Source: Trematomus loennbergii (taxonomy: Eukaryota; Chordata; Actinopteri; Perciformes; Nototheniidae). Taken from it: 64,000 nt of DNA. The stretch is taken from contig JAAOOA010000033.1 in NCBI GenBank assembly GCA_012861695.1, positions 12,735,434 to 12,799,433 of the forward strand. The letters are read 5' to 3'. The notes beneath the pieces are model-generated. The model was not told where the DNA came from. It was given only the letters and a program-made list of their open reading frames with translations, and did not search any database. Below are positions 1-14,895 of the stretch, in pieces. Numbering within the stretch: the stretch's first letter is position 1; each line of letters starts with the position of its first letter. A program made the translations under genes and the position numbers.

Positions 1-3000
1 TAAGTATATGTTTTACAATTCTCACCCTCACACTCCTGCTTGACATTGTGAATACTTCTGTTTCAGCTGAACCCCTCTCCCTAACCATTCCTTTTGTCTT
101 TTTTTCTCAACACTTTCTCTGGCCTCACATGCCTGTTGCAAAGATATTTGCTCTGGGTGGATGGCAGATTTATAAGGCAGCACATCTGGTGCTTGCCTTG
201 TAAAAATGCCAGTTTGGTAACATTCAGGACCTGTAAGTGCTTTCATGTTGGTCTAAAGGTATGGTGGCTTGGATTCCTTTTTCTAACAAAAATCAGCTGT
301 AAGCCAACTGTCTCATTAAAAAGATGAATTCAACCTTTTCACTGCTGGACTACATATAGGTTTAATTGAGATTTTGTTTTAAGGTGACAGTCATGTTAAT
401 TTAGTGAATGCCTTATTACCCTAATCCCCCTGGAAACCTTATCGTGTTTTACCAATGTAGTCAAAACAGTTTAGAGTTAATATGAGCAGCTGCCAGCTGC
501 AGTTTTATGTCCAACAGAAACTCAACAATGGTTGAAAAAGACCATCTGTGAGATCATCTATTTTCTAATTTCTCTCTCTTGAGCATGGTTACTCTTTCAT
601 TTTCTCCCAAATCTTGACTGCATTCCTCCTGGCTTGGATGAAGAGAAACTTTGAAAGGTAGAACAAAAAAAGTAAAGGAGAGGAATGAGATCCAAACACA
701 GAAACTGCTTATGGGAACCGGCGTTGTCTATAAGCACATTCTGGCTGTCATCCGATTTCACTGACCTGTTTTACAACGGTAACCAAGCATGGCTAATGGT
801 TCAGGATGACCGATGTCCAAGAACGAAAGAAAGACAGAAAAGAGAAAGAAAGTTTGCTTCTGCATGCATGTTCATTCATCTCTGTGTAAGCCCTTACAAA
901 CTGCATTATCTTTATTAGGGTGCATTCAGCCAAGAGGCACCACGTTCCTCCATTTATCAACCTGACTGAATGTTACCCTGATTAATAAGAGCTTGAATAG
1001 GAGAAGACTACAGTTTAAGTTTAACCACAGATTGGTCAGGGAGGCTTACACCAACACACCAGAGGAGGAGGGGCTGGGAGGGGAAAAAAGGTGGAGGACC
1101 CTAATTGAAATCATATGCCTGTCTTTAAGCGAGAACACACAAACACAAATTCATGATAACACTCACACACACATGCACAGCACCTCCTTCTTTTCTGCCT
1201 CCTGCATGGTTTAATCCCCCTGGACCTTCGAAATTAAGCTTTTCACATGGCGCTCTGCACCACTAACCAAACACAAACCAGCCCTTTATGGCTCCCTGGG
1301 CCTGGCCCTGGGTGCCTCTCTGGAGGGACAGACACACAGGCTAGAGAGGAGGTAGCAGAGAGCTGACGTGGGGGGGTTGGGGGAGAAAGACCGGAAAATG
1401 GTAGAGTTGTTGGCCTTCGGGCCATGAGCATGTCTGAGAGAAAACAAATGCTTAAGGCGCAAAGGATTTAGCATTTGAATCTATTTAAATGTCATGCATT
1501 TGATCAATTTCCGGCAGCTGTTAAGAAACTTTTACTTCCATGTTGACCGTACAAAGTCACTTCTGGGTTGAATTACATTTGGTAAGATGTCTCCAATTAC
1601 AGATATATGATAAAAAGACATCCTACTTTTGATCAAAATTCAATGTTTGAGTTATTAACTGTCAGCAATAAGTTTATTGGTCATAAGACCAATAAGTTCA
1701 TGCAGTTTATTTAAGACATGTGTGTTACTTTGAACACTTTATAGTCTGGCAGAATAAGGTTGAATAAAAGTGGATGGTGCAACAGCAAATACACTCAAAT
1801 AACTTTCTTTGTTTTGGAATTTCCCAGTCTCAGTCCCTAAAAAACTCAGTATTCTTTTTTTAACCATCAAACTCTGACTGAGTCTGGATGGCTGCAGTAT
1901 TTTGGTCTTTTGTACCCAAGCAGAGTTGCTCTCAATGACCCCGTCCCCTCCTCAGCATGCTGACAGCCAAGCAGAGCAGAGAGGGCTCCATTAGGAAAAC
2001 CAAAAGACTGATTTGGACATTTCTGGGGATTACTGGCTGATTAGTGAACACAAACAACCAAATAAGTGGGGTCAGAGGTCTGTGATCTAAAGGCCTGCTG
2101 TGTGAATGACGAGTATGAGATTCCCTGGCAGGGGATTGAGAAGCAATGGACCGAAACATATTTTTGCAACCAATGAGAATACTCTTTAATGGCCCCATAT
2201 TGTTTTTGTATTAATGGTCTTTATGGTGTTTATCCAGTTTTGTACAAACTCTATCGTTCTAACTGGCCTTATTCACTATTGATCATTCCTATCCATAAAT
2301 ATGCATCTTAGAAAATTACGAAGGTTTACAACTTTGTACTATTTTGTGTTTTTAAAAAGGCAAATTATTCTCAATGACAGATATTGAAAAGTAACTGCCT
2401 TGTTCCATTCATAAAACTATTATGTATCATGCACACATTTTTTATCTGAAGTAAAATTTAATTCCAAGCAGTGAATGAATTACGGTCTATAAGTCATGCA
2501 AGGACTCCATCTGTCAGCTCGTATTAAAGCTAGCTTCCAGAATTTGCCTTGAGCTGCCAGCTCCGGGGCTACATCTGGTGTGATCCAGACCTCTTAGCTT
2601 CCGCATTGTGAGGCCTCATTCTTTCCACAGGGCCATAGTGCTCCACCACAATAGCTATCACTTTAATAATAGGGTAGCGGAAATGAATGGCATTCTGATA
2701 AACAAACAAAAAATGCAGTTTGGCCTTAAATTGGACCAAAAGGCCATTCCTACCTACTTGAAACTGCCATTTAATTAAATGGAAGGAATTTCTTAGAAAA
2801 CCTGAAATGACAGTAAGTGGTGGTATCGTTTTACTTCTGAATAAAACTGCTCCAGGAGTAGGACAGAAAGATGTACAATGAGATAACCATTCACAAGGCA
2901 TAGAGGCATTTTCTTTCCAAAGATCGGAGAAAAGTTCCGATTTAAGACGATGAGGTGATGAGATTATGAAGGTTTCGGCAGATTGTGTTTCAACAGTATA

Positions 3001-6000
3001 TGTGCTAAAGCCACGAGACATTATTTCATCACGGTCATCTCGCAAAAACTGATGTAACTTCCATCTTGAAGTGATAATTCTTTAATGCCGCTGAGGAAAA
3101 TATCAGATGAACAATCAGAATCAGATGAGGTCAGGGGCTACTTAACAAGGCCTTGACACAACTCTCACAGCCAAAGAAGTGATGCAGAACCAACACATAC
3201 CCTTACTTTTTTACTTACTGTGCGACACATCATCATTATCTCAACCTCCCACCCTCCGTTATCAAATTATTTCTATTTCAGGAAAGTTGTGTGTCACATC
3301 CAGTAGTCTGTGCTCAAAGACATGAGGAAAGTTCTTTGGAAACACTTCATACAGTTGCACTGAATACCCCAAAACGTTGAACACCCAAAAGCAAAAACAC
3401 TTGCATCAAGTCAAGTCATAGAGTCATACACTTGTAATGTATGCAGTTCCCTCAGTCTTTTATTAGAGTCTACCCTGTTCCCGAGGTGAAAGGAAACACC
3501 TCATAGCTTCCATGTGACACTTCCTGCTCAGAAGCTTATTCCCACAAGTGAGACTGGAATTTCCAGTCAATGAATTAAAAATGTAAAGGGAAATGATAAA
3601 AAAAGAGAATGTCCTGAAGACTGGCGTCATTGGGTTCGTTACTACTCAGGAGCTGCTTATTGGGCTCTAGTGGTAGCATTCTGATGTAGAAAAATATTGC
3701 AAAGTTCTTAGTTAATGGGGTCAATCTAGAGACGAAAAACACCAATAAATGCCTGTGTGTAGGCCAAAAACAATGTGTGGTCATTTTCAAGTAGAATTCT
3801 TTTCTTTATAGCTACAAGCCCTGGTGTGACTCAGTTCTCACCCTGCTAGCCGAAGCATATTGAATCAGAGAGTGGATGATGGATGAACAAACCTTCAGGC
3901 CAGCATAACAAACAAAAAATGTCACTCATACAGTGATTTGATTCAGTAAATGTTTGCCTAGGCTGCCCAAAACTGGCTCATCATGAAGTCACTGTGGGCC
4001 AACCGTTTCACATAGTTCAGTTTGGATTATGGTTCATCCGGCGTGAGAGAGGCCCCGGTGCATATATTGTTTCCATTGAGGAACAATTGGCATTGTTATG
4101 TGTCAGAGTAGAGAAAGAAAAAGAGAGCCTTGGTCTTTTATGCGACCCCGGGGAGCGGATGTTTCCTCTCTTCATGCACAGAAGAATCCACCTGAGCGTG
4201 GCGATAAAGTGGCTCTGACTCTGCGGTTTCCAGTTGTCCAGGTTTGTTTCATTAAAAGAGACTTTAGGGAACATTTTGAAGGCTTCAATGAGGGAGAGGG
4301 AAGGACTGGATAAGATGTTACAGAGATACAGTAGGCCAGACCTAGAGAAAAGTGCCTGAGAGACAGAATTACTCCTCTAGCACACCCAAACAAAAAGTCC
4401 TCCTGTCGTGCACTTCAGTATTTGTATAAATAGTTGTGCTGATGGTTAATCTCTCTCCCAGGTTTGTTATTTCCTTGTGTTAATCAAAGCAAGACCAGAG
4501 CTGGTGCTGATATTATGAGATGAAGACTGGAGCAGAGTTACTGTTAAATGTATCAACATATGAATTTATAGCTCAAATGACACACATCTTCTTCTCTTTT
4601 TCGTTTCTGGGTAGCCGAGAAAATATTTTATTCAATTCTAATTTTTGGTAACATGTTATCGGGTTAGTTTGTTCTTCTTTTAATCACAATAGGAAACGTG
4701 CAATTTCTGTGGCTTATAGTACAAAATATACAATAGTTTGTGAGTGAGATATCATTTGATAGGAATTCTACTCTCACAGCCACAACAACAAAGATGCATT
4801 ACATATGCTAAAGCTTCTTTGACTTTCATCTCTGCCACTGAAAACAATACTTTCCTGTAAGCAAGGCATCAAAACTCCCATTGATGAGTGGACAGATGGA
4901 TTTCACTTAGCTCTTTGTGTGTCTGTTCCACCCTTTTTCAGACAAGGAGACCCTGCCACAGAGAGGGCTGAGAGACACGTCAGTCCAGACTTCACAACTT
5001 CCACAATACAATACATGACAAATGGACACCCGCATGTCGGAGCCACAATATGCTCATTGTTTGTCTGTTTCACAGTCACAAAGTCTTCTCACACACACAT
5101 ACACACACACCTCCTATTCTCTCTGTGCTCAAAAAACCTGTTGGTTTGCCAGCACTGGAAAACTTGGGAAAGATCATCTGCTAGAGTTCATTATGCCTTT
5201 GACGTCCATTTGGCAGCTCGTACGATTGAAGAACAATCAAGATACTATTTCAAAACCATTCCAGTGAACAGTGGGACGCATTATCTCATTTATATCATGT
5301 GAATAATAGCGTACATGCAAAGTTAAGGATCCAGTGTTGTGGCTGTTTCCATGGATTCTGTTTGTGGTATAAACAGATTGAGAGGACTTGAGTCTCACAC
5401 CCAGACACAGACCTGTACTTTAAAGTTATGACCCATGATCTGATTTATCCTCTCGTGGCTGATTCAGTACGTAGCAAAGGACCCTTACACAAAGCAGTAG
5501 ATTTTGAAGGCTTAAAACCATGTTCAAAATAAATCAAACCAGTGAAATGTGTGCGACACAAGAAGCTACCTAGCGTTTAAACTGGTTGGTTAGTAGACAT
5601 GCTTTTGAGCAGCATAAAACATGCATAGGTAAGTAAAACACGTAGAATATAATCGAATAATTTGATGATATTTCATGAATAGTTACAGTGTAAGATCCTG
5701 TTCATAGGACCTAACCCTAACCAACCCTAACCTTAATCCTAACTTTAAATATAATATATCACAACTGACCTTCTACAATCACAACAAGAACCAGCAGCCC
5801 ATCTCTGTATGTTTCAAATATATATTTTACCTGATGTGTCTCCCCACAAGACAAGAGACAATCAAACCTATACAAAAAGTGACAAATCCAACTAAAGACG
5901 TCACCATCTTAACTAATGTGCAGGTTCTTTCTGTCTCTTTCTATGGTCTGGTGAGTAATTTAACATGTTTTCATCCGAGCACTGAAACTCAGCACAAAAA

Positions 6001-6096
6001 ATTCAAGCAGATGGGTTTTGATAGCATCCAAGTGGGTGTGAATAGAAATGTAAAGCAACCATTGTTACTTATAAATCCAAAGTAAACAGTGTTTAC
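1..6096. other. pdlim4 intron 3 (partial), no other gene seen
   Basis: Sequence downstream of pdlim4 exon 3 on the minus strand. I looked for the next pdlim exon (linker, then LIM domain) on the minus strand and found none, so it should lie before position 1. The longest open frame (2569-3045, minus) resembles no family I know. Apart from a short telomere-like tract near 5.7 kb, I see only AT-rich unique-looking sequence. Confidence 0.6.
5710..5743. repeat. degenerate telomere-like CCCTAA tract
   Basis: Several CCTAACC units in a row with slips (CCAACCCTAACC, CCTTAATCC). This is the telomeric hexamer motif in an internal, degraded form. A similar tract lies at 61503-61529. Confidence 0.6.
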
Positions 6097-6178
6097 CTGT
6101 GAGTCGGGCTCCATGTAAGGGCTTGTCTTGCCATCTTCACTAACTGTTGGCGACCACACTCTCTCTCCCGATCCAGAC
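6097..6178 (-). CDS. pdlim4: pdlim4 exon 3 (segment after the PDZ domain)
   Basis: This 82-nt exon is bounded on the minus strand by a pyrimidine-rich acceptor (TTGTCTTTCAG) and a GTAAAC donor. Its first base completes the split arginine codon left by exon 2, and it ends in phase 0, giving residues 82-108. It encodes RVWSPTVSEDGK followed by TSPYMEPDSQ. The WSP..(S/T)EDGK motif directly after the PDZ domain is typical of the ALP subfamily (PDLIM1, PDLIM3 and PDLIM4) and makes the assignment independent of the PDZ exons. The next exons, encoding the linker and the LIM domain, are not in the window. The protein is expected to be cytoskeletal, bound to alpha-actinin and actin filaments; that comes from the family and is not visible here. 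Confidence 0.88.
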
Positions 6179-6595
6179 CTGAAAGACAATACCCATGAGA
6201 GAAAGAGAGAGTCAGATAAGTCTTCCGCCATCCAACACCCAAGTGTTGAGGCATTCAGTCGTTTATGCTGAAAAGTATGAATTTTCCTTTCCACAGAATA
6301 TCCAGTGTATAAAGAGTAATTATTTCTGAGTGGGAATGTTTGAAAGGAAGCTGGAAAAAAAGGGAATGCCAAGACACATTTAACTTAAATACTTAAAGAA
6401 TGACATTAAGCTGGGAAATATAATGACTTTGGCTTCACAGTCGTTTGATGATCGAATTGTATTGAGATTCAAAATATTAATTTCACGTTACATTATATCC
6501 TGCTAACTGCTGTACCCTTTATGTGCAGAAAACACTAATCTCTGCAGTTAAAAAAATCATATACTGCACTCGTATTTCCATTTTAAAGTGTATGG

Positions 6596-6687
<92 letters not shown>

Positions 6688-9600
6688 TTGGATTTGGATT
6701 TGGATTTAGATTTGTACATTTGGCAGGTATTCACATTAGGAATGGGATACAGCTCACTCTGGCCTCCTCCCACTGGTACAAAGATAAAATCCTCATCACA
6801 TCATAACTCAAGGGTACGAACTATCAAATGTTTGGAAAAACACATTGCATTTTGGGCCATGATTTTTCAAAAGGAGTGATAACTGAATTACTAGTATCTA
6901 AAGCTTCCCCCACTTCTGTTCAGATTACAAGTGATTGACTCCAGTTGCATTTCCCTACAAGAAACTACATGACGTACTGACTGGCAGAAATGATAAAACA
7001 TTATTTACAGCACTGCTGAATGGGCCAAGTGTGCATTCATAAGCAGGGACCAACATCTTTTATTTCCAGATAATTCTATGGTTTGATGAAATGAATAGAG
7101 TGGAACACATTTCCCATGCTGATAAAACATTGCAATAAATCTTCAGTGGCATCACTCATCGCTTCACTTGCAATACGTTTTCACTTTCAAGTTATGTGTG
7201 CAGTCTGCATGCCATATCAACAAAAAGATCTGAGGGGAATTCTTTGGTTCGACGGGTTGGGTGGCTTTTGTATCCATGGTGTTGGCTCATCAGTGGGAAA
7301 GCATCCAACTTCCAAAAGAGTAACACCAGGACATCATGCAACTAAAGGACACTGCATCTACCCTCTATTCTTTCACACTTCCACCCACAGGACATGAATA
7401 TTAACTGTGAGTGTGATGCATGGATCCATGGACCCCACAGTGAGGGAGGATTGACGTCTGAAGAGGTGAGGTCATCAGGCTGCAGCTGGCACAGCATTGG
7501 CTGAGCTGAGGCAATGCTTCAGATATGAACCACGGAGGTGTTGCTATCAAGGACACTCTTATGAGGCGACGAGTGTCTGCAGACTGCGTGGGCTGACATG
7601 CCCCTCCAACGCCAGAAAGCCGACATGTTCTCAGATTGTTTTGTTTCGATGGTTACCGCACAAACAGCCCATTGAAACGAGTAAATGCTCAGTATTAAAT
7701 GGCCTATTTGAATTGACATTTCAGAAGTGCGAAACAGAAAACATGGAATTTTTGCATTCATCCCTCTAAATGGAGATTTAAATGGCTACGCATAGGTGGA
7801 AACTGTGAGAGGCAGACCAGCTTGGGATTTTCGGTGTTACACTGTTGCATTCATTAGGTCATTCTGAAGAGGGATGTCAGTAATGTTGTTATGATTAATT
7901 CCACTTGCTACGTGACTGCTAAGCCTCTTGGCTGCGATTTCAGTTATAAGGCTTCATGTTTACAACTGGATGTCAAATATTGAGCAATGGACATAATCAA
8001 GCATTTTAAATGTAATGTAGCATTAGTACAGCAAAGAAACATTTTCTTGCACACCATTTTGGATAAGGACAATGAACTGTATTGTTTTTTTGTTTACCGC
8101 TTTAGCGTGTTGTTACGTATTGAGTCAGTATGTGAGGAATCAGGATCCAGCTGTTGCTTTACATTCATCAACCCGTGGATTATCACTAACTCATTTTTTT
8201 TCTTCTCTTCTTTGCTTTTTTTATAAGATCCAAGGTGAAAATCGAGCCTGAACCATAAAACACCCTCCTAGCTTTTTTCGAATTGAATGATCAATTTCCC
8301 ATATTTACTTCTACCTCCTCTGTTTAGGTGCACTTTCTTAATACATTTTCAAAATGATAAATAGGATAGGAATGAGTAGTTCCAGGCTCATTCCTAAAGT
8401 GTTGTCTTTGATTTTCATCCAGCATCTGCTTTGAACTGTATAGTTCAGATTTGAACATTGTTGAATACAGATAAATGGAAAGAAAAGTGGAAGACAAAGA
8501 CAACTCAGAGACCACACGCTTCTGAAATATAGATCCACATGTTCTCATTTTGTTAAGTTACTTGGTTTTTGTTTTCAAATGGTCACAGTTATCATCATAA
8601 GGAACTTCAAAGAGCAAGGACATGATTTAAAAGATCACGTAATATTGGCCATAAAAGTACTGTTAGGATTATAAAAAGAAAGGAAAAAAACTACCAATGT
8701 CAGAAGTCTGAATAAGAATAGGAAAATAGACAAAATCAAGGGGAAACAAAAAAAAAACACATGCAGAGACGGAAGAGAAAATAGAAAGTCTCAGGTCATC
8801 ACAACCACTTTCCTATTCTTTCCTATGGTCATATTTTCCCTTGCCTGACCTCCCCCATCAGGTTTAATTTCCTGATCGGGGATATCTGGTTTTTAAAGTG
8901 GTGGACGAGTTTACTTTGGCTGCAGAGGATCACCATGTTCGAGGAGGAGCATGAGACAAGGCTATAAAACAAAATGCCCTCAAATTAAGATGCGGCTGAT
9001 CACTGAACATTTCAGGGTTCACCGAAGAGTCTTGCCCCGATGCCTCGCTCTGTAAAACCCATCAGAAAAAATATGGTTTTCTATGATACGTTACCAACAC
9101 TGGAGGAGTTCTTTTGTTATTTTGTTATGTGGGAAGAGTCTAAATGTTTTCTCCCCTGAGAGTGAAGGTAGACAACCCTTTTAAAGAGGATGGGGGTCTG
9201 ATCTGAAGACTTTTGGGGTGTCACTTGAAAAGATCGCCATCTGGGAAATGACAAGATCGATGCAAGTGAGCAAGAGGGAGGTTTGTGGTCTCCCCCATCC
9301 TCACAGGCTCTCAAACTCTATTGATGGTTCACCACAAACAAAAGAGACCTTGGGAGAGCGTGAGAGGAATGATGCGATGAAGGGATGATGAAGGGGAATC
9401 CAGCGAAGCTTGTAGTGGAGCGCTGTGAGTGTGTGTATTTCTTTTTGTCTTCGTCGCAGCTGGAGTCCTGTGTTCCTTTGGTCCCATGCAGCCTCGTGCA
9501 TAATTCCTCAACTGTGAGTCACAGGTCTGAGAGGCAAAGAAAGGCAGCAGGGGCAAGTCTTCAGAGGTCTTTTCTCTGCTTGTTTTCTCTGATTTCACAT

Positions 9601-12600
9601 TATGCTCTGCCTTTGTTTTGCTATGATTCGTAATGCTTCATCTAAATCCAAATTACCTAATGCAAATGTTGCTTTAAACACAAAAACAAACGGCTAGTTT
9701 CCTATTAAAATGTTCTTGTTCTTCTGTGGCCCCAATAAAATGGATGTTCATGTATATTTTTCACATGCATTTTTTTCAGTAGAAAGCATACATTTCGATG
9801 CAAAAAGGTCTTATCCCGACTAACCAGGAATTAGTTTCTGAAAGCTGCTTTTTTCTAAATGTCATTGTCAGTGTTTTGAGTGGCACAAATGACTCAAATA
9901 ACTGGATTAGCAGCAAAACTATATGTATGTTTTAACATGTTTCTGTGTTATTTGGGGTGAACTGGTCCTTTTAACTATAACCATCTGCATCTCCATCTGA
10001 CCTGAAGCTAATCCTAAATGTTCCTTTCAACAGTGAGTTAAACTGAAACAAACACAGCAGGGTGTCCTTCCTTCACATGAACAAGACACACAGCCAGAGT
10101 AACACACACAGCTCAGGCAACATGACTCATTTCTCAGCACATTTAACTTGCCACCCCAGCATGATGCTTTCCGAACTGCCTGACCAGCGGTGGAAACACA
10201 TCCAAACCGCCATCATCTGTCTCTCAGGCCTCTAAACCACATGGCCTTCTCCAATAGACTCTGGCAAACGTAGGGAAACAGCAGGGAGGTGAAGGCAGGT
10301 TGGAAGAGAACGAGATGAAGGGAGATATAAAAAAAGACATTATGCATTAGTGAAGGAATTAGGTTTGGAGAAATCATGGAAGAATGGTTGATGGAGAAAT
10401 CAAAGGATGAGCATGAAAAGAACAACAAGGAGGAAATAGGGGAGAAAAGGTTTCTACCACAGCTGGTTCACATGCTCAAAGACTAAGTTTAGGTCCGAGT
10501 AAATAAAGGCCAAGCAAAGCAGACATGACACAGTCCATTGTGTGTCTGTCCGGGTCCTCTGACATTACAGTGAACTTGGATAGTGTACGTGTCTGTGGTG
10601 GGGGTGGCGGACATTTTTCCTTCTCAGCGAGATGACACAGCTCTATTTAATAACTGAAGCCAAGAACTTACAGACACTAGCAAGGGTGTTTCACCTCACA
10701 GTGGAGCGTTGACAGGCCTGGATCAGTAGAAAGGCCTGATGGAAATGGAAAGCTGTGGTAAAGCGGCGGTGAACTCAGAGCAATTATTTTCTGTTTGCCT
10801 CTCCTTGTCTTTCTTTCTCTGTTTTTTCCCCAATTAACGCGTTTCCTTTATCTTCTAATCTTTCTCATAACTTGGTTGCTGTATTTAAAGACCAAGAATA
10901 CAAGTCATTGTTTAATGTACCATACTTTCCATTTTCTGCATCAATTGTCTTCTTTGGCGGTACATGGATAGATGAAAGTCTGACTATGATACAATCATTT
11001 GCTATGGCCTTCTTCGCCACCAACATTTCAACAAAACTGAACTCTGGTGGCAGATAGAGACCTCTCTATAATCATGGAAGGAACACCAACGCAAAATAAG
11101 TTAATTTATTTTGGAAGAATTGTCTTTGAGAACTAAATGTCCTTTGTTTTGCATGTAATAACCACAAAAGTCAACATCATAGTGGCGCAAGAAGGAAAGG
11201 ACAGGCAACATCAAAGTCAGTAGAAATAATTGCCTGTAAATTACACAAAAAGAAGAAAATCCGGGAGAACTGACATTTATGACAGTATATGAGAATTTGT
11301 AAGGTGAAATGTTCCTCAAATGACCGCATTCATGGGGAAAAAGTACAGCTGCAGGGCTGCTTTTTAATGAAGCTTCTTTTTTTCAAATGTAGCTTTCAAG
11401 AGCTTCCTTGGGCACCAACTTCAGATGTGGAGCACTTTTCAAAATGCCCGGTAATAGGAGTTATGAAAAATGGGGGTTGTGAAGTAATAAATGCAAAGAC
11501 ATTACAAAGGAACATTCTTGTGTTATACAAGACCTCAAGCTCAAATGCAGCCAGTATACTGTAATTTTGGTTCTCAGCAGACGTGTAGACTCATATATTT
11601 GTCTATCGGCAGCAACACAAAATTATAGGTCTCCCGTTTCTCCCTCTGCGACTCTGCGTCTGTTTTGAGTACTTTATGGCCTACGCTTTTAATGGAGGGC
11701 TGAGAAGTGGTGACCTCTAAAATATTAATTTCTAGTGAGTCAACATGAGTTCTTTGAGTCACTCCCAACTTTTTTTCTCTTTTAGTTTACTACAGAATCA
11801 ATGGTTGCAATATAACAATCCTCAATTATATAACTGAGGGGGGTTTCCAATAAAACCAATCTCCTTCAATAAATAACCTAAGTACTCATATTTTTCAAAC
11901 GAATAGGAGATCCCCATTCTATGGATTTTAATGTTTAAATGGAGAACATACTGCCTTAATGAGGGAACATTTTCAAGGTTTTGAAAATGTGAAAACCTAC
12001 CTTAGAGTTGCTTTGTATTGTGCCGTTTTTATTTCAATATTTGAATCGTGTTTTAGTGGTTAATAAGTAGAGGCCAAAACCATGACCTATTTTATCCTGT
12101 TGGTGAAGGTTGAGGTTATTAGGGTGGCTTTTGTTTGTCTGCCTTGTCATAGTGACCGTTGCCGTTTATTATCTCAACTTCCTGTGCAGCTTTTTTCCTG
12201 GCAAAAGCTACCTCACACTGGATGTTAAAGACACCCAATGTAACACTGTAATCCCCAGGCTATGGATTGAACATAATTGGAATGAGATTGAACCTATAAA
12301 CAACCTGAAATGTATATTTGACTTGAAGTGTGTGTGAGAAAGTCTCGTTTCTTTATCTTGTGTTTTCATAGTGTCCAGTAGGAATATTCTATTAATATTC
12401 ACTTTATTTCAAAACGTGTGGTGACGCAAGTCCCCTATCTCAGGGAAAGAAATTCAACTATTGCTTCACTGTGTTGTCTGGGTAATTGAATTTACAGCAA
12501 TGTACCCAGCAGAAAATGTTGGCAGTAAACCAGCAGTCGAGGCAGAGAAGAGGCCATGTGGATTTCTCACTTAGTCACTCTGGTTCACCGTTCCTCTATT

Positions 12601-14895
12601 TGGCTTCGACCTCTCTTTGTCTTGCTCTCTTTCCACCATTGTTGTTTTTGTCTTTTCTCATAATCCACACCTTCAAGCCATGCCTTCATTCAACTCCTAT
12701 CTGTCTGCTAGCCTAAAACGTCATATCCATTTTTTAAAGTCTTGTTTTTCTTCTCCTTGAACCCCTGTTGCCCTGCCCTTCACCAGCAGTTCATTTCAGC
12801 TCAGCGCTCTGGAGCCAAAGGTGCATGCCTATCTCTCAGACACGCCTTACCCTGCTCCTGTCCAGCGGCAGGGCAGTTCAGACTGTAATTATTCAAGCAA
12901 TAAACTGTGGAAAGGTCACATACCAGCAGATAACCTTGTTTTGCGTCTGCTGTGTTGCTATCTCATCAGTTTCGATGGAAAATTAAGGGGGGTTGATGAA
13001 CAACATGACTGCCTGGTGGTTTACTTGTGGTTATTTTATTTAATCACACTAAATTACATGCTGTAATGTCTCCAACAATTTTGACTTCTTAAAGGAAGAT
13101 TGAAGCCGAAGTTAAGGTGCAAGGGGTTAAGTGAGGGAGTTCCTTTTTTCGTGGTCATGCAGCTGCAGAAGAGCTTCCCCAGTCTTTGCGCTGAATACTA
13201 CTTTATGTATCCTTAAATAAATTAACCATCCCTATGTGGATAAACCACTTAACGCTCAGCTTGATATATGGATGGATGGCTTCTACTACAGTCTGTGGGG
13301 AAAGGGACGTCTGTTACATGCTAGAGTGCATGCATACTATAAAGCACAAACACAGTGGAAAGAAAGGAGAGAGAGAAAAGTGCTTCTCTGTCTGAATGTA
13401 GGTTCCTGCAGCATGTGTGAAGCTTTGCTTATCCGACAGGTCAGATTACTCCGGGATTCATTCTTATTTCCACCGCATCTGCAAGTCAACATGGTGCTCC
13501 TAACCGTTACAGGAAAGAGACTGTGTTGTCTGCTGCCCTAAAAGGAGAGAGCTGAGGCACCATTTGGCTAAACCACACAGTGTTCTTCATCTGAGAGGAC
13601 GGGATTCAGAGGTTGCCAGATTTGCTCTGCACTTTCCAGTAGGCTGGCTACACTAACCATCTAATAGAAATGTGGGAAGCAACTGACATTTCAGTTTTTC
13701 CTTGGTTATCCCCCCTCCCCTCTCTCTGTCATTAACTGTTTAGATGGATGATTTCCTCTGTGCTATGTTGACAGAAACATGTTGCTTCTGTCCTTCGCTT
13801 TAGGCCGAATCATCCATCCTTACATAGCCTATATGTTGAGGAGTTAATTTTCCAGCCTCATGTCCTGGCAAAATGAGCAACATCGACCTGTGAAGTCCAT
13901 TTCAAAAGGTCACTGTGTGACTCACTGTATGCGCAAGCCTCATTTACTTTGACAGCGCTCTATAGGAGCAGAGAGTCAATCCTTTAAACCGTCGTAAACC
14001 TGTCATCTGTCCGTATGACTCCACTGTACCAAGCTGAGCAATCGACCCGAAATAGAAACAATGTGCTCCTGGACCACAGGCAGTAAATCACCTTTGTCAC
14101 AAAAACGTTTTTCCCAAAAATTGCAGTTAATGAGCTTAAAAACTAAAACCAAAAGCAGCCACTCCTGCCAAAAAAGGGACGACCATTGACTCAGTGACTA
14201 ATGTTGGAATCATTTACTGATTTCCAATTATTCTGAACGTCAAAATTCCCATCAGTCTTCATCTGTGGAAAACTGGCTTCATGTACAGTTTGTCACATAT
14301 TCTAAAGAAGCAAACACCTCTAAATTACACGTCTGCAAGCAATTACATTAGACATACAGTAGACTACATGCTTGTCACATAGTAAACTAAATACATCATC
14401 ATTATTGGTATGTGTGGCCTTCCGTATGATTATTACAACAATTGACTGTGGGAGCATTGTCAGTTCAGATTTTTACTCCACACATTATTTGTTCATGTTA
14501 AATATTATTTACCCACAATGCAATGCAGGCAGTTCAGACAATTTAATTGTGTAATTGAAACAGCGGCTATTGTAGCCCTGAGCTCAGAGGTGTTTCAAAC
14601 GGCAAAAAAAGGATTTATAAGTGCTTTAAAATAATTTTAAAAAGACCCAAATGTGTAAAAATCTGTTGAACTCCCCTACAGTATAAGGTCAACAAAAAAA
14701 AAGATGTTGATCATTATGATTCAAACTGAGGTATAAAAGTAGAAGCTTTTTGCGCCTATATGGATCCATGTCTACTGCCAGCATAAGGGGGTTTGTGGTA
14801 CAACAGCAACATCATGATGAAATCTACACATTCTGTAGGTTGGTATAAGGGTTTCATCAGATGACTAATGCTCTCTAAGGACAGTCTTGTGTTAC
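6179..14895. other. pdlim4 intron 2
   Basis: An 8.7-kb intron with GT and AG borders on the minus strand. It contains a (GT)44 microsatellite with a hexamer array near 6.6 kb. No open frame in it resembles a known protein on either strand, and I see no clear transposon. Confidence 0.7.
6597..6715. repeat. (GT)n microsatellite followed by a short GGATTT hexamer array
   Basis: About 44 uninterrupted GT units (6597-6684), then about four hexamer units (GGATTT, the last one degraded to AGATTT) to about 6715. Open frames across it are Val-Cys or Thr-His runs and are not genes. Confidence 0.97.

Noticed and set aside
6519..6879. Open frames rich in Val-Cys or Thr-His at 6.6, 17.3 and 40.8 kb
   Set aside because: They are translations of (GT)n microsatellites.
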